Shown: positions 16,075 through 24,973 of the stretch, one piece after another
Numbering within the stretch: position 1 is the stretch's first letter
How the letters are laid out: each line of letters opens with the position of its first letter
Notes under the pieces: model-generated
The model's database searches: none
Seen by the model: only the letters and a program-made list of their open reading frames with translations
What the model was told of the DNA's origin: nothing
Source: CAVQBJ01 sp963819075
GTDB lineage: Bacteria > Actinomycetota > Thermoleophilia > Solirubrobacterales > Solirubrobacteraceae
Direction: 5' to 3'
DNA length: 64,000 bases
Assembly: GCA_963819075.1 (NCBI GenBank)
Contig: CAWFUP010000001.1
Span: forward strand, 310,001-374,000
Program-made: the position numbers and the translations under genes

Positions 16075-17040
16075 ATGTCAGCCCCCACGAGGACCACCGC
16101 CCCCCCGCCACCGCCCCTGGACGGCGCGATCTCGGCGGCCGCCCTCTCGCGCGAGGAGGCAGCTCCGCCGCCGCCGCGAATGTCCCCGGCCCGCGCGTGG
16201 ATCCGCGCCGTGCGCGTGCGCCAGTGGCCGAAGAACCTGCTCGTGTTCGCCGCGCCCGCCGCGGCCGACGTGCTGCTGCACCCGGGCGTGCTCAGCCGCG
16301 TGGTGCTCGCCTTCGTGATGTTCTGCCTGCTCGCGAGCGCCGTGTACCTGCTCAACGACGTCCACGACGTCGCTGACGACCGCGCGCACCCGCTCAAGCG
16401 CCGCCGCGCGATCGCCTCCGGCGCGATCTCGACGCACAGCGCCACGATCGTCGGCGTGCTCGCCGGCGTGGCCGGGCTGGCCCTGTCGCTCGTCGCCGGG
16501 ATCGGCCTGTTCGCCATCGCCGCCGGCTACCTGCTGCTCAACGTCGCCTACACGGGCTGGCTGCGCAGCGTGGCGATCGCCGACATCGCGGTGATCGCCA
16601 CGGCCTTCGTGCTGCGGGCCACGGCCGGCGGTGTCGCGGCGGGCGTGCTCATCTCGCGCTGGTTCATCGTTGTCGTGTCCTTCTCGGCCCTGTTCGTGGC
16701 CGCCGGGCGGCGCCTGGCCGACTTCATGGATCCGTCCTCACGCGCCTCGCGACCGGTGCTCGAGCAGTACACGGCCGAGTTCCTGCGCCTCGTGCTCGCG
16801 GTGGCCGCCGCCGTCGCCCTCGGCGCGTACTGCCTGTGGGCGTTCGAGTCCAAGCACATCGACGAGCTGCGCTGGCGCGAGCTGACGATCGTTCCGTTCA
16901 CGCTCGCCCTGTTGCGCTACGGACTGCTCGTGACCCGCGGCGGCGGCAGCGCGCCCGAGGAGATCCTCTTCGAGGACCGGTTCATGCTCGTCGTCGGAGC
17001 GGCCTGGGTCGGCATGTTCGCGGTGGCCCTCGGCTCATGA
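16075..17040 (+). CDS. UbiA-family prenyltransferase (decaprenyl-phosphate phosphoribosyltransferase-like)
   Basis: A 321-aa membrane protein of the UbiA superfamily, closest in pattern to DPPR synthase (Rv3806c), which joins PRPP and decaprenyl phosphate as the first step to decaprenylphosphoryl-arabinose. The RVRQWPKNLLVF motif (about 43-54), NDVHDVADDRAHPLKRRR (about 93-110, the Mg/diphosphate site) and LRATAGG plus the second acidic loop are present. The N-terminal ~35 residues are a Pro/Ala-rich tail. I chose ATG 16075; an upstream TTG at 16045 is possible. It overlaps the next gene by 4 bp (ATGA). Confidence 0.85.
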   Translation: MSAPTRTTAPPPPPLDGAISAAALSREEAAPPPPRMSPARAWIRAVRVRQWPKNLLVFAAPAAADVLLHPGVLSRVVLAFVMFCLLASAVYLLNDVHDVADDRAHPLKRRRAIASGAISTHSATIVGVLAGVAGLALSLVAGIGLFAIAAGYLLLNVAYTGWLRSVAIADIAVIATAFVLRATAGGVAAGVLISRWFIVVVSFSALFVAAGRRLADFMDPSSRASRPVLEQYTAEFLRLVLAVAAAVALGAYCLWAFESKHIDELRWRELTIVPFTLALLRYGLLVTRGGGSAPEEILFEDRFMLVVGAAWVGMFAVALGS

Positions 17041-17438
17041 GCGCCGACCCGGCCTATCGACGGTCACGCGGCCGTACCACTGCGTCCACGCCGGCGGCGC
17101 GGCGGCCGCGCAGCGCGAGCGCCGCATCGAGGCCGGTCGATGGCCCTTCCGCATCAAGGCTGCCCGAGGGCGCAGTGCGCGAGCGACGCCGCCGCGAGCA
17201 GCGCTACCGCGAGCGCCGGCGTGACCTGCGCATCGACCTCGCGCTCGGGCTGGCGATCGCGCTGGCCGCGTTCATCTTCCTGCCCGGACTCGGCGTCATC
17301 GCGCTCATCAGCGTGCCGGTGGCGATCGCGCTGATCGCGTCGTTCGTGCTGCAGTGGCGGGCCAGGCGGCGCCGCCGGGGCGCCCCGCGGTCGCGCCCCG
17401 CGCGCGCCCGTAGCTCGAGGACGCGCTCACCCGACTGA
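17037..17438 (+). CDS. Small two-helix membrane protein with Arg-rich ends
   Basis: A 133-aa protein: an Arg/Ser/Ala-rich N-terminus (about 1-65), two membrane helices (about 68-86 and 90-110), and an Arg-rich C-terminus. No family recognised. Its ATG overlaps the prenyltransferase stop (ATGA), so translation is probably coupled; it may be an accessory of that enzyme. Confidence 0.65.
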   Translation: MSADPAYRRSRGRTTASTPAARRPRSASAASRPVDGPSASRLPEGAVRERRRREQRYRERRRDLRIDLALGLAIALAAFIFLPGLGVIALISVPVAIALIASFVLQWRARRRRRGAPRSRPARARSSRTRSPD

Positions 17439-17536
17439 CGCCGACGGCCGCGGGGTGTCGCTCCGGGCGATTCAACCGCCGCGCAGGCTCACTCCTGGGG
17501 TGTACGTCGTAGGTGTGAACTATTCATACTTACGTC

Positions 17537-17553
17537 ACCCCCCCGGCGGGGGT
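17537..17553 (-). terminator. GC-rich hairpin after the TetR gene
   Basis: ACCCCC (17537-17542) and GGGGGT (17548-17553) form a short GC-rich hairpin with a 5-nt loop, 17 bp beyond the stop of the minus-strand TetR gene. No T tract follows. It may also serve the + strand gene ending at 17438. Confidence 0.4.
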
Positions 17554-17569
17554 CGCACTGCGTCCGGAT

Positions 17570-18187
17570 TCAACCCCCACCGCGCGGGCGCAGCGAGTCG
17601 AGGTAGCGGTCGACCGCGGCCGTGACCTCGCGGCGGGTCTGGCCTCCGTCGTCGGCGCGGGCGACGAGCATCGCCGCCTCGTCGATCGATCCGAGCAATA
17701 GGTGGGCGAGCGGGCGCACCGGCTGGCGCTCGACCTGGCCGGCGTCCATCGCCGCCTCCAGGGCGGCCTGGACGAGCCCGAGTCCGTAGCGCAGCCCGAT
17801 CTCGCGCCACTGCTCCCAGCCGAGCACCGAGGGGGCGTCGATGAGCGAGATCTGCTGCACCGCCGGGTCCTCGCAGGCCTCCAGGAAGGCGCGGCTGCCG
17901 GCGCGCAGGACCTCGAGCGGATCCCCGGCAGCGGCGGTCTCCGCGTCGGCGGCGATCCGCGTCAGCAGCTCGGCCTCGACCTGCTCGTAGACGGCGCGGA
18001 AGAGGTCCTGCTTGCCTGCGAAGTGGTGGTAGAGCGCGCCGCGCGTCATCCGCGCCGCCCGCACGATCTCCTCGGTGCCCACCGCCGCGTAGCCGCGCTC
18101 GGCGAACAACGTCCGCGCGGCGGCGATGAGCGCGGCGCGCGTCTCCTCCGAGCGCTCGGCCTGGCGCGTGGGTTGCCGCGAGGTCAT
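17570..18187 (-). CDS. TetR-family transcriptional regulator
   Basis: A 205-aa TetR/AcrR regulator. The N-terminal HTH is clear (about 14-60: ALIAAARTLFAERGYAAVGT, MTRGALYHHFAGKQDLF), and the C-terminal ligand domain is helical. The start is ATG 18185-18187; longer frames run across the operator. It is divergent from the SnoaL/hydrolase operon, and a perfect palindrome lies just upstream of its start, so it probably represses itself and that operon until a small ligand binds. Confidence 0.88.
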   Translation of the reverse strand: MTSRQPTRQAERSEETRAALIAAARTLFAERGYAAVGTEEIVRAARMTRGALYHHFAGKQDLFRAVYEQVEAELLTRIAADAETAAAGDPLEVLRAGSRAFLEACEDPAVQQISLIDAPSVLGWEQWREIGLRYGLGLVQAALEAAMDAGQVERQPVRPLAHLLLGSIDEAAMLVARADDGGQTRREVTAAVDRYLDSLRPRGGG

Positions 18188-18194
18188 ACCAGCC

Positions 18195-18207
18195 GTATGC
18201 TGCATAC
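18195..18207. promoter_or_regulatory. TetR operator palindrome
   Basis: GTATGC-T-GCATAC is a perfect 6-bp palindrome with one central base, 8 bp upstream of the TetR ATG. A related half site (GTAC, 18213-18216) follows. The position between divergent genes and the symmetry fit a TetR dimer site. Confidence 0.6.
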
Positions 18208-18267
18208 AAGCTGTACGCAAATGATCACGATCCGATCTTCGCAGAGCGTCGAGACAAGGAGAAGGCC

Positions 18268-18759
18268 GTGAGCGAGAGCACCTTGACGACGAGCCGGGCG
18301 GTTGACGATTCCGCCGCACGCGATTGGGCGGAAGCGTTCGCTCGCGCATGGCGCACCCCGATCGACGCCGATCGCTTCGCCGACGCGTTCCTGCCCTGGA
18401 TGCATCCCGATATTCGCCTCGTGCAGCCCCAGGTGCCGACCGTCGTCGGGCACACGGCGTTTCGCGAGCGCTTCGTTCGTCCGCTATTCGCCCTGATGCC
18501 GGACCTGCACGGCACCGTCGAGGGCTGGGCGCACCAAGACAACACGATCTACATCGAGCTGCGGCTGGAGGGCACCCTCGGCCGCCGCGCGGTCACCTTG
18601 CGCACGTGCGACCGGGTCACTCTCGGTGAGGACGGGCGCGCCACCGAGCGCCTGGCCCACCTCGATCCCACTCCGCTGCTCTGGGCGGTGGCGCTGACGC
18701 CCCGCGCGTGGCCGGCGCTCATCCGCCAGCGCCTCGCCGATCGGAGGCAATCGGCATGA
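18268..18759 (+). CDS. SnoaL-like/NTF2-fold protein
   Basis: A 163-aa protein of the NTF2/SnoaL-like superfamily (alpha+beta barrel; polyketide cyclases, dehydratases or binding proteins). Seen are the N-terminal helix RDWAEAFARAWRTP, WMHPDIRLVQPQVPTVVGH (about 50-68) and beta strands DNTIYIELRLEGTLG. The GTG start has a strong SD (AAGGAG at 18256-18261). It overlaps the hydrolase gene by 4 bp (ATGA), and the two form an operon probably controlled by the divergent TetR. Confidence 0.8.
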   Translation: MSESTLTTSRAVDDSAARDWAEAFARAWRTPIDADRFADAFLPWMHPDIRLVQPQVPTVVGHTAFRERFVRPLFALMPDLHGTVEGWAHQDNTIYIELRLEGTLGRRAVTLRTCDRVTLGEDGRATERLAHLDPTPLLWAVALTPRAWPALIRQRLADRRQSA

Positions 18760-19607
18760 CCGCCTTCGCCGACCTCGAGCAGCGCGAGGTGCACCTCCCG
18801 CAGGGGACGATCCGCTACCGCGAGCTCGGCAGCGGCGCGCCGATCGTGCTCGTGCACGGGCTGCTCGTCAACGCCCTGCTGTGGGCCGACGTGGCCGAGA
18901 CACTGGCCAAGGACTTTCGCGTGATCGCGCCCGATTGGCCGCTCGGCTCGCAGTCGCTGCCGCTCGACCCCGGCGCCGACCTGCGCCCGCCGGCGCTGGC
19001 CGCGCTGATTGCCGACTTCCTCACCGCGCTCGACCTGCAGGACGTGACGCTGGTGGGCAACGACACCGGCGGCGCCCTGTCGCAGCTCGTCGCCGTCGAG
19101 CACCCCGAGCGGATCGGGCGACTGGTGCTGACGCCGTGCGACGCGTATGAGAACTTCCTGCCGCCGATGTTCGCGCCGCTGCAGCTGGCGGCACGCGTGC
19201 CCGGCGCGGTGTGGCTGATCGCCAACAGCCTGCGCCCGCGCTTCGCGCAGCGCCTGCCGATCGCCTTCGGCTGGCTCTCCAAGCGCCCCCTCGACCCCGC
19301 GGTGGCCGACGCGTTCATGCGCCCGGTGCTGAGCGACCGGCGCATCCGCCGGCAGGTCGCCGCGATCCTGCGCGGGATCGACAAGCGCTACACGCTGGCC
19401 GCCGCCGAGCGCTTCGGCGAGTTCGATAAGCCGGTCCTCCTCGCCTGGGCGCCGCAGGACCGGTTCTTCAAGCTGCGCTACGCCGAGCGGATGGCGGCGG
19501 CGTTCCCGAACGCGCGCCTGGAGCGCATCGACGACAGCTACACGTTCGTGTCGATCGATCAGCCCGAGCGCACCGCGGGGCTGATCGCGTCGTTCGCCGG
19601 CGGCTGA
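18756..19607 (+). CDS. Alpha/beta hydrolase with Asp at the nucleophile position
   Basis: A 283-aa alpha/beta-hydrolase fold protein. The oxyanion region VLVHGLLVN (about 30-38) and the elbow VGNDTGGAL (about 99-107) are present. The nucleophile position is Asp (D102), as in haloalkane and fluoroacetate dehalogenases, not Ser. A late acid is likely at WAPQDRFF. Where a catalytic His is expected (GHF-type motif before the last helix) the sequence reads DDSYTFVSIDQPE, with no His. It may therefore be catalytically altered or use another residue. It is cotranscribed with the SnoaL-like gene. Confidence 0.82.
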   Translation: MTAFADLEQREVHLPQGTIRYRELGSGAPIVLVHGLLVNALLWADVAETLAKDFRVIAPDWPLGSQSLPLDPGADLRPPALAALIADFLTALDLQDVTLVGNDTGGALSQLVAVEHPERIGRLVLTPCDAYENFLPPMFAPLQLAARVPGAVWLIANSLRPRFAQRLPIAFGWLSKRPLDPAVADAFMRPVLSDRRIRRQVAAILRGIDKRYTLAAAERFGEFDKPVLLAWAPQDRFFKLRYAERMAAAFPNARLERIDDSYTFVSIDQPERTAGLIASFAGG

Positions 19608-19693
19608 CGCTCAGCCGCCCCCCCAGCTCAAGAACCCGCCCCGCGGCCGACGACCGGCCTATCCGCTGTCCGTCCCACAAGGGGGAGCTTCTG

Positions 19694-21502
19694 GTGCTGC
19701 TCGACGACGCCATCTTTCGGGAAGGGCCCGTGACCGCGCATCGGCGCGGCGCGCGCCGCACGGTGGCCGCGACCGTGGCGCTCGTCGCCGGGATTACGGC
19801 CCTGTGGGCCTCGCCGGCGTTCGCCGGTGCGCCGAGCACTCCCTGGGTGGCCTACGTGACCAACCACAACGACGGCACTGTCACCCCGATTCGCCTCTCG
19901 ACCAACTCCCCTCAGACGCCGATCGCCGGGGGTACCGGGCCGGAGGCGATCGCCATCACCCCCGACGCGAAGACCGTCTACGCGGCCGCCGCGGGCGGCT
20001 CGACTCTGACGGCCATCGACGTGGCCAGCGGCCAGACGAGCACCCCCCTGACCGCGAGCAGCTACACGTCCTTCGGCGACGCCCTCGCGTTCCTCCCGGA
20101 CGGCACCCGCGCGTACGTGGCGGCCGGCGGGTCGGTGCTTCCGGTCGGCCTGCCCGGCGGCCAGATCCTGACCCCGACTTCGGGCTTCACCACGGTCACC
20201 GACATCGCCGTCAGCCCCGACGGCAAGGCCGCCTACGCCGTCGACTCCGATGACAACATCGTCACGCCGATCGACGTGGCCAGCGGCCAGGCCCGGACGC
20301 CGATCCCCGTCGGCATCCAACCCTGGCAGATGGCAATCACGCCCGACGGCAAGTACGGCTTCGTCACTGACCTCGGAAACAACGTGATGACGACGATCGA
20401 CCTCGCCTCCGGTCGCGCGACCTGGACGACGAGCGACCCGTCGCTCAACCAACCGTTGGGGATCGCGATCACCCCCGACGGGACGAAGGCGCTCGTCACC
20501 AACTGGGGGTCGAATACCGTGACGGTGTTCGACGTCGAGGCGGACGGCACCCTCGGCAACGGGACCTCGGTCGCGGTCGCGAGCGCACCGCGCGGGGTCG
20601 CCATCACCCCCGACGGCAAGTACGCCTACGTCGTCGACGAGTCGTCCAACGAGGTGACCCCGATCGACCTCGCCACCGACACCGCGCTCACGCCGATCGC
20701 GGTCGGCAACGAGCCGATCGCGATCGCGATCACGCCCGACCCGGCGCCGACGGCCGCGTTCACCACGAGCGGCGTCTCGGCGCCCGGGCAGCCGGTGACC
20801 TTCGACGGCTCGGGCTCGGCGGGGTCGAGCTACGTCGACGCGGGTATTGCCAGGCCCGATCGCCCCGCCTCGACCGCGGGGATCGCCAGCTATCAGTGGA
20901 ACTTCGGCGACGGCACGAGCGCGACGACCACGACGCCGACCACGACGCACACCTACGCGAGCCCGGGCAACTACAGCCCGACGCTGACCGTGACCGACAC
21001 CGCCGGCTGCTCGAGCGCGCAGACGTGGACGGGGCACACGGCGTCTTGCGCAGGCGGCTCGGGGGCCGCGGTGTCGCATCAGATCGTGCTCACCGCGACG
21101 ACGACGACCACCACCACCTCATCGACGGCGAAGTCATCGACGGCGACGTCATCGACGACCAGGTCCTCCTCGACCTCCACGTCGACGACGAGCACCGCCA
21201 CGGTGCCGGTCCTGCCGCCCGCGCCCCGCTACGTGTTCAAGAGCGAGCGCCACCTGACCTTCCACGACCTCGGCCTGCCACGCGGGGTGCGCCTGCGCAG
21301 CGAGACGCTGTTCGTGAACGGCCGCCGGATCCGCGTGCTGCACCGTGGGCCGGTGGCGGTGTCGATCTCCTTCGCGGGACGCGTGTGCGTGGCCGGCGGC
21401 AACACGATGCAGATCGCGATCGTGTCGGTGACGCGGCGCGGGAAGGTGTACCGCGTGCGGCGCACGCTGCATCTGTGCCGGGTGCGAACGCCGAGGGCCT
21501 AG
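19694..21502 (+). CDS. Secreted YncE-like beta-propeller with PKD domain and Thr/Ser linker
   Basis: A 602-aa secreted protein. A signal peptide (cleavage after FAG-A about 45) leads to about seven propeller repeats of roughly 42 aa with the motif 'ITPDGKYAYV' and 'TPIDLAS(G/T)' (about 50-350). A PKD-type Ig fold (about 355-440: FDGSGSAGSSY, YQWNFGDGTSA, HTYASPGNYSPTLTV) is followed by a Thr/Ser-rich linker (about 475-515) and a C-terminal ~85-residue basic domain. Such proteins bind or display at the surface; no enzyme motif is seen. GTG 19694 has a good SD (AAGGGGGAG); a later GTG at 19730 is possible. The linker is encoded by an ACG/ACC-type microsatellite near 21100. Confidence 0.8.
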   Translation: MLLDDAIFREGPVTAHRRGARRTVAATVALVAGITALWASPAFAGAPSTPWVAYVTNHNDGTVTPIRLSTNSPQTPIAGGTGPEAIAITPDAKTVYAAAAGGSTLTAIDVASGQTSTPLTASSYTSFGDALAFLPDGTRAYVAAGGSVLPVGLPGGQILTPTSGFTTVTDIAVSPDGKAAYAVDSDDNIVTPIDVASGQARTPIPVGIQPWQMAITPDGKYGFVTDLGNNVMTTIDLASGRATWTTSDPSLNQPLGIAITPDGTKALVTNWGSNTVTVFDVEADGTLGNGTSVAVASAPRGVAITPDGKYAYVVDESSNEVTPIDLATDTALTPIAVGNEPIAIAITPDPAPTAAFTTSGVSAPGQPVTFDGSGSAGSSYVDAGIARPDRPASTAGIASYQWNFGDGTSATTTTPTTTHTYASPGNYSPTLTVTDTAGCSSAQTWTGHTASCAGGSGAAVSHQIVLTATTTTTTTSSTAKSSTATSSTTRSSSTSTSTTSTATVPVLPPAPRYVFKSERHLTFHDLGLPRGVRLRSETLFVNGRRIRVLHRGPVAVSISFAGRVCVAGGNTMQIAIVSVTRRGKVYRVRRTLHLCRVRTPRA

Positions 21503-21514
21503 TAGGCTCGCCTT

Positions 21515-21631
21515 GTGCGTATCCGGTTTGCTCCGGTAGCGCTGCTGGATTCGGGGGTGCACGTCGTTTCTATGAATGTCTCACGGAAAGGACGTGCACC
21601 CTCGGCGAATCGGCCGCCCGAACGAGGCGAC
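21515..21631. repeat. 118-bp intergenic repeat with hairpin, copy 1
   Basis: This sequence recurs at 46032-46149 with about eight substitutions and one 1-base gap by eye. Its core is an inverted repeat GGGTGCACGTC (21555-21565) and GACGTGCACCC (21591-21601) around a 25-nt loop. It starts 13 bp after the stop of the propeller gene. It has no transposase and no obvious terminal inverted repeats; it could be a REP/MITE-like element or a structured RNA. Confidence 0.75.
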
Positions 21632-21738
21632 GGACGGCCCTGAGCCCGCCCCCAGGACCGCTACCTGACGCAACCGGACACGCACCGGCTCGCCTAACGT
21701 TCCCGACGACCAGGAATCGCGACGTCGGGGGGTGTGGC

Positions 21739-22449
21739 ATGGACAGGGCAGCTCGCCGGCTCGGTTGGGTGGCGACGGCCGTGCTCGTCGTCGCGCTCGC
21801 CGCGTGCGGCGGGTCGGGCGCGGCCAGGTCGGACAAGACCCTGAGACCGGCGCAGGCGCTCGTGCTGGCGCGGGCGGTCAACCTGACGCCAGGGGACCTG
21901 CCGGGCTTCAGCGCCGGTACGACGCCGAAGCCCGCCTCGCCGGGCGGGGGACCGACCGGCTTCCTTCCGGGCTGCTCGGACCTCGAGCCCAACACCACCG
22001 ACGTCGCCGACTCCGACTCTCCAAGCTTCGAGACCGGGACCGCGGACGGGTATCAGACGATCGGCTCCTCGGTGAGCGTGATGCCGTCGGCGACCGTCGC
22101 TCGCCGCGACGTCGCGCTGGCACTCACGAGCCGCGGCCGCGCGTGTGTCGTGAAGGTCCTCGGCAGCGGTGTGCTGGACCGGCCGGGTGGACCGGCCTTC
22201 GGCCCGATCACGGTCGTGCCGCTGCCGGTGCGGTGGGCGGGCACGACCGTCGCCGCCGGGCTGCGGATCACGGTGACGGAAACGCTGTACGGGGTGCACG
22301 TCGCGTACATCACCGATCAGCTCGACGCCGCCGTCGGATCGGCCGAGATCTCGCTGATGGCGTCGGGACTGACCAAGCCGGTGCCCGCCGCCACCGAGCA
22401 GCGGCTGTTCGCGCTGCTGGTGCAACGCGCCGACGCGGCGACAAGCTAG
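21739..22449 (+). CDS. Lipoprotein of unknown function
   Basis: A 236-aa predicted lipoprotein: a hydrophobic signal with lipobox VALAAC (Cys about 23) then GGSGAA. The mature part has no recognised domain; it is mixed alpha/beta with stretches such as DGYQTIGSSVSVMPSATVAR. Similar 'DUF'-type lipoproteins are common in Solirubrobacterales (recollection, not checked). ATG 21739 gives the signal peptide directly at the N-terminus. It converges with the SqdB homologue 31 bp later. Confidence 0.75.
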   Translation: MDRAARRLGWVATAVLVVALAACGGSGAARSDKTLRPAQALVLARAVNLTPGDLPGFSAGTTPKPASPGGGPTGFLPGCSDLEPNTTDVADSDSPSFETGTADGYQTIGSSVSVMPSATVARRDVALALTSRGRACVVKVLGSGVLDRPGGPAFGPITVVPLPVRWAGTTVAAGLRITVTETLYGVHVAYITDQLDAAVGSAEISLMASGLTKPVPAATEQRLFALLVQRADAATS

Positions 22450-22480
22450 TGACGCGCGCGGCGCGCGGCGGGCGGCGCGG

Positions 22481-23725
22481 CTAGTCGCGCGCGAAGCGGC
22501 GCGCCGGCGTGACCGTCGGCTCGGCGTCGCCGTTGCTCGCGCTGACGGCGGCCTGCGGCGGGGCGGCGACGTCGTCCGGGCGCCAGCGCGTGCGCGGCTC
22601 GATCGCGCGCGTGATCACGCGGTCCTTGTGGCGCTCGATGTAGCTGAGCATCGACTGGACGAGCTCGTCGCCGAGCAGGTGCGGCTGCAGGCCGAGCTCG
22701 TGCAGGTTGCGGTTGGCCGCGTTGTAGTAGTGGTGCTCGGCCTCCACGCGCGGGTTGGCGTAGCTGGCGATCGTCACGTCGATGCCGTGCGCGGCCGCGG
22801 AGGTCTGCACGAGCTCGGCCAGCTCGCGCACGCTGAACTGCTCGGTGAACTGGTTGAAGACGCGGAACTCGCCCGCGTCGGCGGGAGTGAGGGTGGCCAG
22901 CTCGACGCACTGCAGCGTGTCGCGGATGTTCAGGAAACCGCGAGTCTGGGTGCCTGAGCCGTACACGGTCAGCGGGTGGCCGATGACCGCCTGCACGCAG
23001 AAGCGGTTGAGCGCGGTGCCGAACAGCTCGTCGTAGTCGAAGCGGGTGACGAGGCGCTCGTCGAGCACCGTTTCCGCCGTCTCGATCCCGTAGACGACGC
23101 CCTGGTTGAGGTCGGTCGCGCGCATACCCCACACGCGGCAGGCGAAGTGGATGTTGTGCGAGTCGTGGACCTTCGACAGGTGGTACAGCGAGCCGGGGAG
23201 CTTGGGGAAGGGGAGGCGATCGCGACGGCCCTTGTGCTCGATGTCGATGAAGCCCTCTTCGATGTCGATGTTCGGCGTCCCGTACTCGCCCATCGTGCCG
23301 AGCTTCACGAGGTGGCACGCGGGCACGTACTCGCGCAGCGCGAACAGCAGGTTGAGCGTGCCGACGACATTGTTCGTCTGCGTCTCGACGGCGTGGCGGC
23401 GCGAGATCATCGAGTAGGGCGCCGAGGAGTGCTCGCCGTAGTGGATGACCGTCTCGGGCAGGACGCGGGCCACGACGCGCTCGAGGAACTCTGGATCCAT
23501 GATGTCGCCGATCTCGGCGCGGATCGGCGCGCCGCCGGTCTGCGCCCAGGCCTCGAGGCGGTCGGCGAGCGGCACGATCGGCGTCAGCGAGTCGGTTCCC
23601 TGCTCCAGATGCCAACGCCGACGCGCGAAGTTGTCGACGACGGTGACCTCGTGGCCGCGCGCAGCGAAGTGCATGGCGGTCGGCCAGCCGAGGTAGCCGT
23701 CCCCGCCCAGGATCAAGATGCGCAC
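22481..23725 (-). CDS. sqdB: UDP-sulfoquinovose synthase-like NAD-dependent epimerase
   Basis: A 414-aa short-chain dehydrogenase/reductase closely patterned on SqdB/SQD1, which makes UDP-sulfoquinovose from UDP-glucose and sulfite, the head-group donor for sulfolipid SQDG and sulfoquinovose glycans. The hallmark motifs are all seen: ILGGDGYLGWPTAMH at the N-terminus, DNFARRRW, GEHSSAPYSMI (about 105-115), TMGEYGTPNIDIEEG (about 142-156), and the catalytic YHLSK. The start is GTG 23725. A GT2 gene is divergent 107 bp away. Whether a sulfolipid is made is unknown; no SqdX/SqdD is clearly present. Confidence 0.85.
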   Translation of the reverse strand: MRILILGGDGYLGWPTAMHFAARGHEVTVVDNFARRRWHLEQGTDSLTPIVPLADRLEAWAQTGGAPIRAEIGDIMDPEFLERVVARVLPETVIHYGEHSSAPYSMISRRHAVETQTNNVVGTLNLLFALREYVPACHLVKLGTMGEYGTPNIDIEEGFIDIEHKGRRDRLPFPKLPGSLYHLSKVHDSHNIHFACRVWGMRATDLNQGVVYGIETAETVLDERLVTRFDYDELFGTALNRFCVQAVIGHPLTVYGSGTQTRGFLNIRDTLQCVELATLTPADAGEFRVFNQFTEQFSVRELAELVQTSAAAHGIDVTIASYANPRVEAEHHYYNAANRNLHELGLQPHLLGDELVQSMLSYIERHKDRVITRAIEPRTRWRPDDVAAPPQAAVSASNGDAEPTVTPARRFARD

Positions 23726-23832
23726 ATGGGCATTATCGCCAATTGCGCCGGACGACGCGCGGACGGGTATCCTCCGCGACGCGGACCCCGCCCGATGTGC
23801 GCCTCCCCGGCGACGCGGTGTTCGATCGTCCC

Positions 23833-24756
23833 ATGACGGCCGTCCTTCCCCCACACGACTGCCTCGGCGCGTCCGAGCGACCGCTCGACGCCGCCGAGCT
23901 GCGCGATCGCTTCGCCGCCCACGTGCTCGTCGTGATCCCCGCCTACGACGAGGCGCAGACGCTGCCCGAGCTGCTGCCGCGCATGCCCTCCGAGGTGCGC
24001 GGCGTACCCGTCGCCGTGCTCGTCGTCGACGACGGCTCGAGCGACGATACGACCGCCGCGGCGCTCGCCTGCGGGGCCACGGTCGCGCGGCTGCACCACA
24101 ACTGCGGGGGCGGTTGCGCGCTGCAGGTCGGCTATTCGATCGCCGTCGCCGCCGGCGCGCCGCTCGTCGCCACGATGGACGCCGACGGCCAGCACCGCCC
24201 CGAGGAGCTCGAGCGCGTCGTGGAGCCGGTGCTCAGCGGGCGGGTGCAGTTCGCGGCCGGGTCGCGCGTGCTCGGCAGTGCCGAGCCCGGCAAGTTCGCC
24301 CGCGAGCTGGGGATCGCCTTCTTCAACCGGGTCGTGCGCGGGCTCACGCGCGTGCACGTGACCGACTGCTCGAACGGCTTCCGCGCGATCCGCACCGAGC
24401 TGCTGCCCACGCTCGACCTGCGCGAGATGCAGTTCCATGCCGCCGAGTTCCTCGTCGAGGCCCTCACGCGCGGGGTCTCCTACGAAGAGGTGCCGATCAC
24501 GGTGCTGCGCCGCGCGCACGGCGAGTCCAAGAAGCCGCCCACGCTGCGCTATGGGTGGGGGTTCTGCCTGGCGATCGTGCACTCTTGGCGGCGGTCGCGC
24601 ACGCGGCGGACGCTCGGGGGTGGGGCTGCGCCGGTGGCGGCGCCGGCCGCGATTGGGGAGCACGCGCTCGAGCGGCCGCTCGCCTCCGTGGGCGCCGGCC
24701 CGCTCGCGGCCCGCTCGGCTGGCGCTGGCGCTGGCGCGGGTTCGCGCGAGCGGTAG
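23833..24756 (+). CDS. Family 2 glycosyltransferase
   Basis: A 307-aa GT2 enzyme of the DPM/polyprenyl-phosphate-sugar-synthase type. Seen are VVIPAYDEAQTLPELLP (about 33-49), VVDDGSSDDT (about 71-80), TMDADGQH with the DxD metal site (about 114-121) and DCSNGFRAI (about 176-184), a motif of Dol-P-mannose-synthase-like enzymes. No membrane helix; the last 50 residues are Gly/Ala-rich and probably disordered. ATG 23833 was chosen over longer starts overlapping the divergent gene. It is divergent from sqdB, suggesting a linked lipid- or glycan-sugar pathway. Confidence 0.83.
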   Translation: MTAVLPPHDCLGASERPLDAAELRDRFAAHVLVVIPAYDEAQTLPELLPRMPSEVRGVPVAVLVVDDGSSDDTTAAALACGATVARLHHNCGGGCALQVGYSIAVAAGAPLVATMDADGQHRPEELERVVEPVLSGRVQFAAGSRVLGSAEPGKFARELGIAFFNRVVRGLTRVHVTDCSNGFRAIRTELLPTLDLREMQFHAAEFLVEALTRGVSYEEVPITVLRRAHGESKKPPTLRYGWGFCLAIVHSWRRSRTRRTLGGGAAPVAAPAAIGEHALERPLASVGAGPLAARSAGAGAGAGSRER

Positions 24757-24973
24757 CTCCGCGGCCATCAGAACGCCCGTGCCGGTACCGCGTCGGCCGC
24801 GCGATGGCGCTCTCGAACGGCGTCGACGCTCGCCCATCCGGCACGCGCCGCGAGCGCGCGCCGACCTTCGCCGCTCCCGCGAGGGTGAGAATGTGTCTAA
24901 CCAGGCGCTCGCCCGACGTCCCTATCCGGGTATATTGACCCGACGACTGTAAGCGGAGCCGAGGTGGTCTTTC

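Noticed and set aside
21515..21631. The 118-bp repeat as a short protein-coding exon-like piece (shared GGARRFY...LTERTC frame)
   Set aside because: The shared frame has no consistent start or stop in the two copies, and the inverted repeat explains the conservation better.
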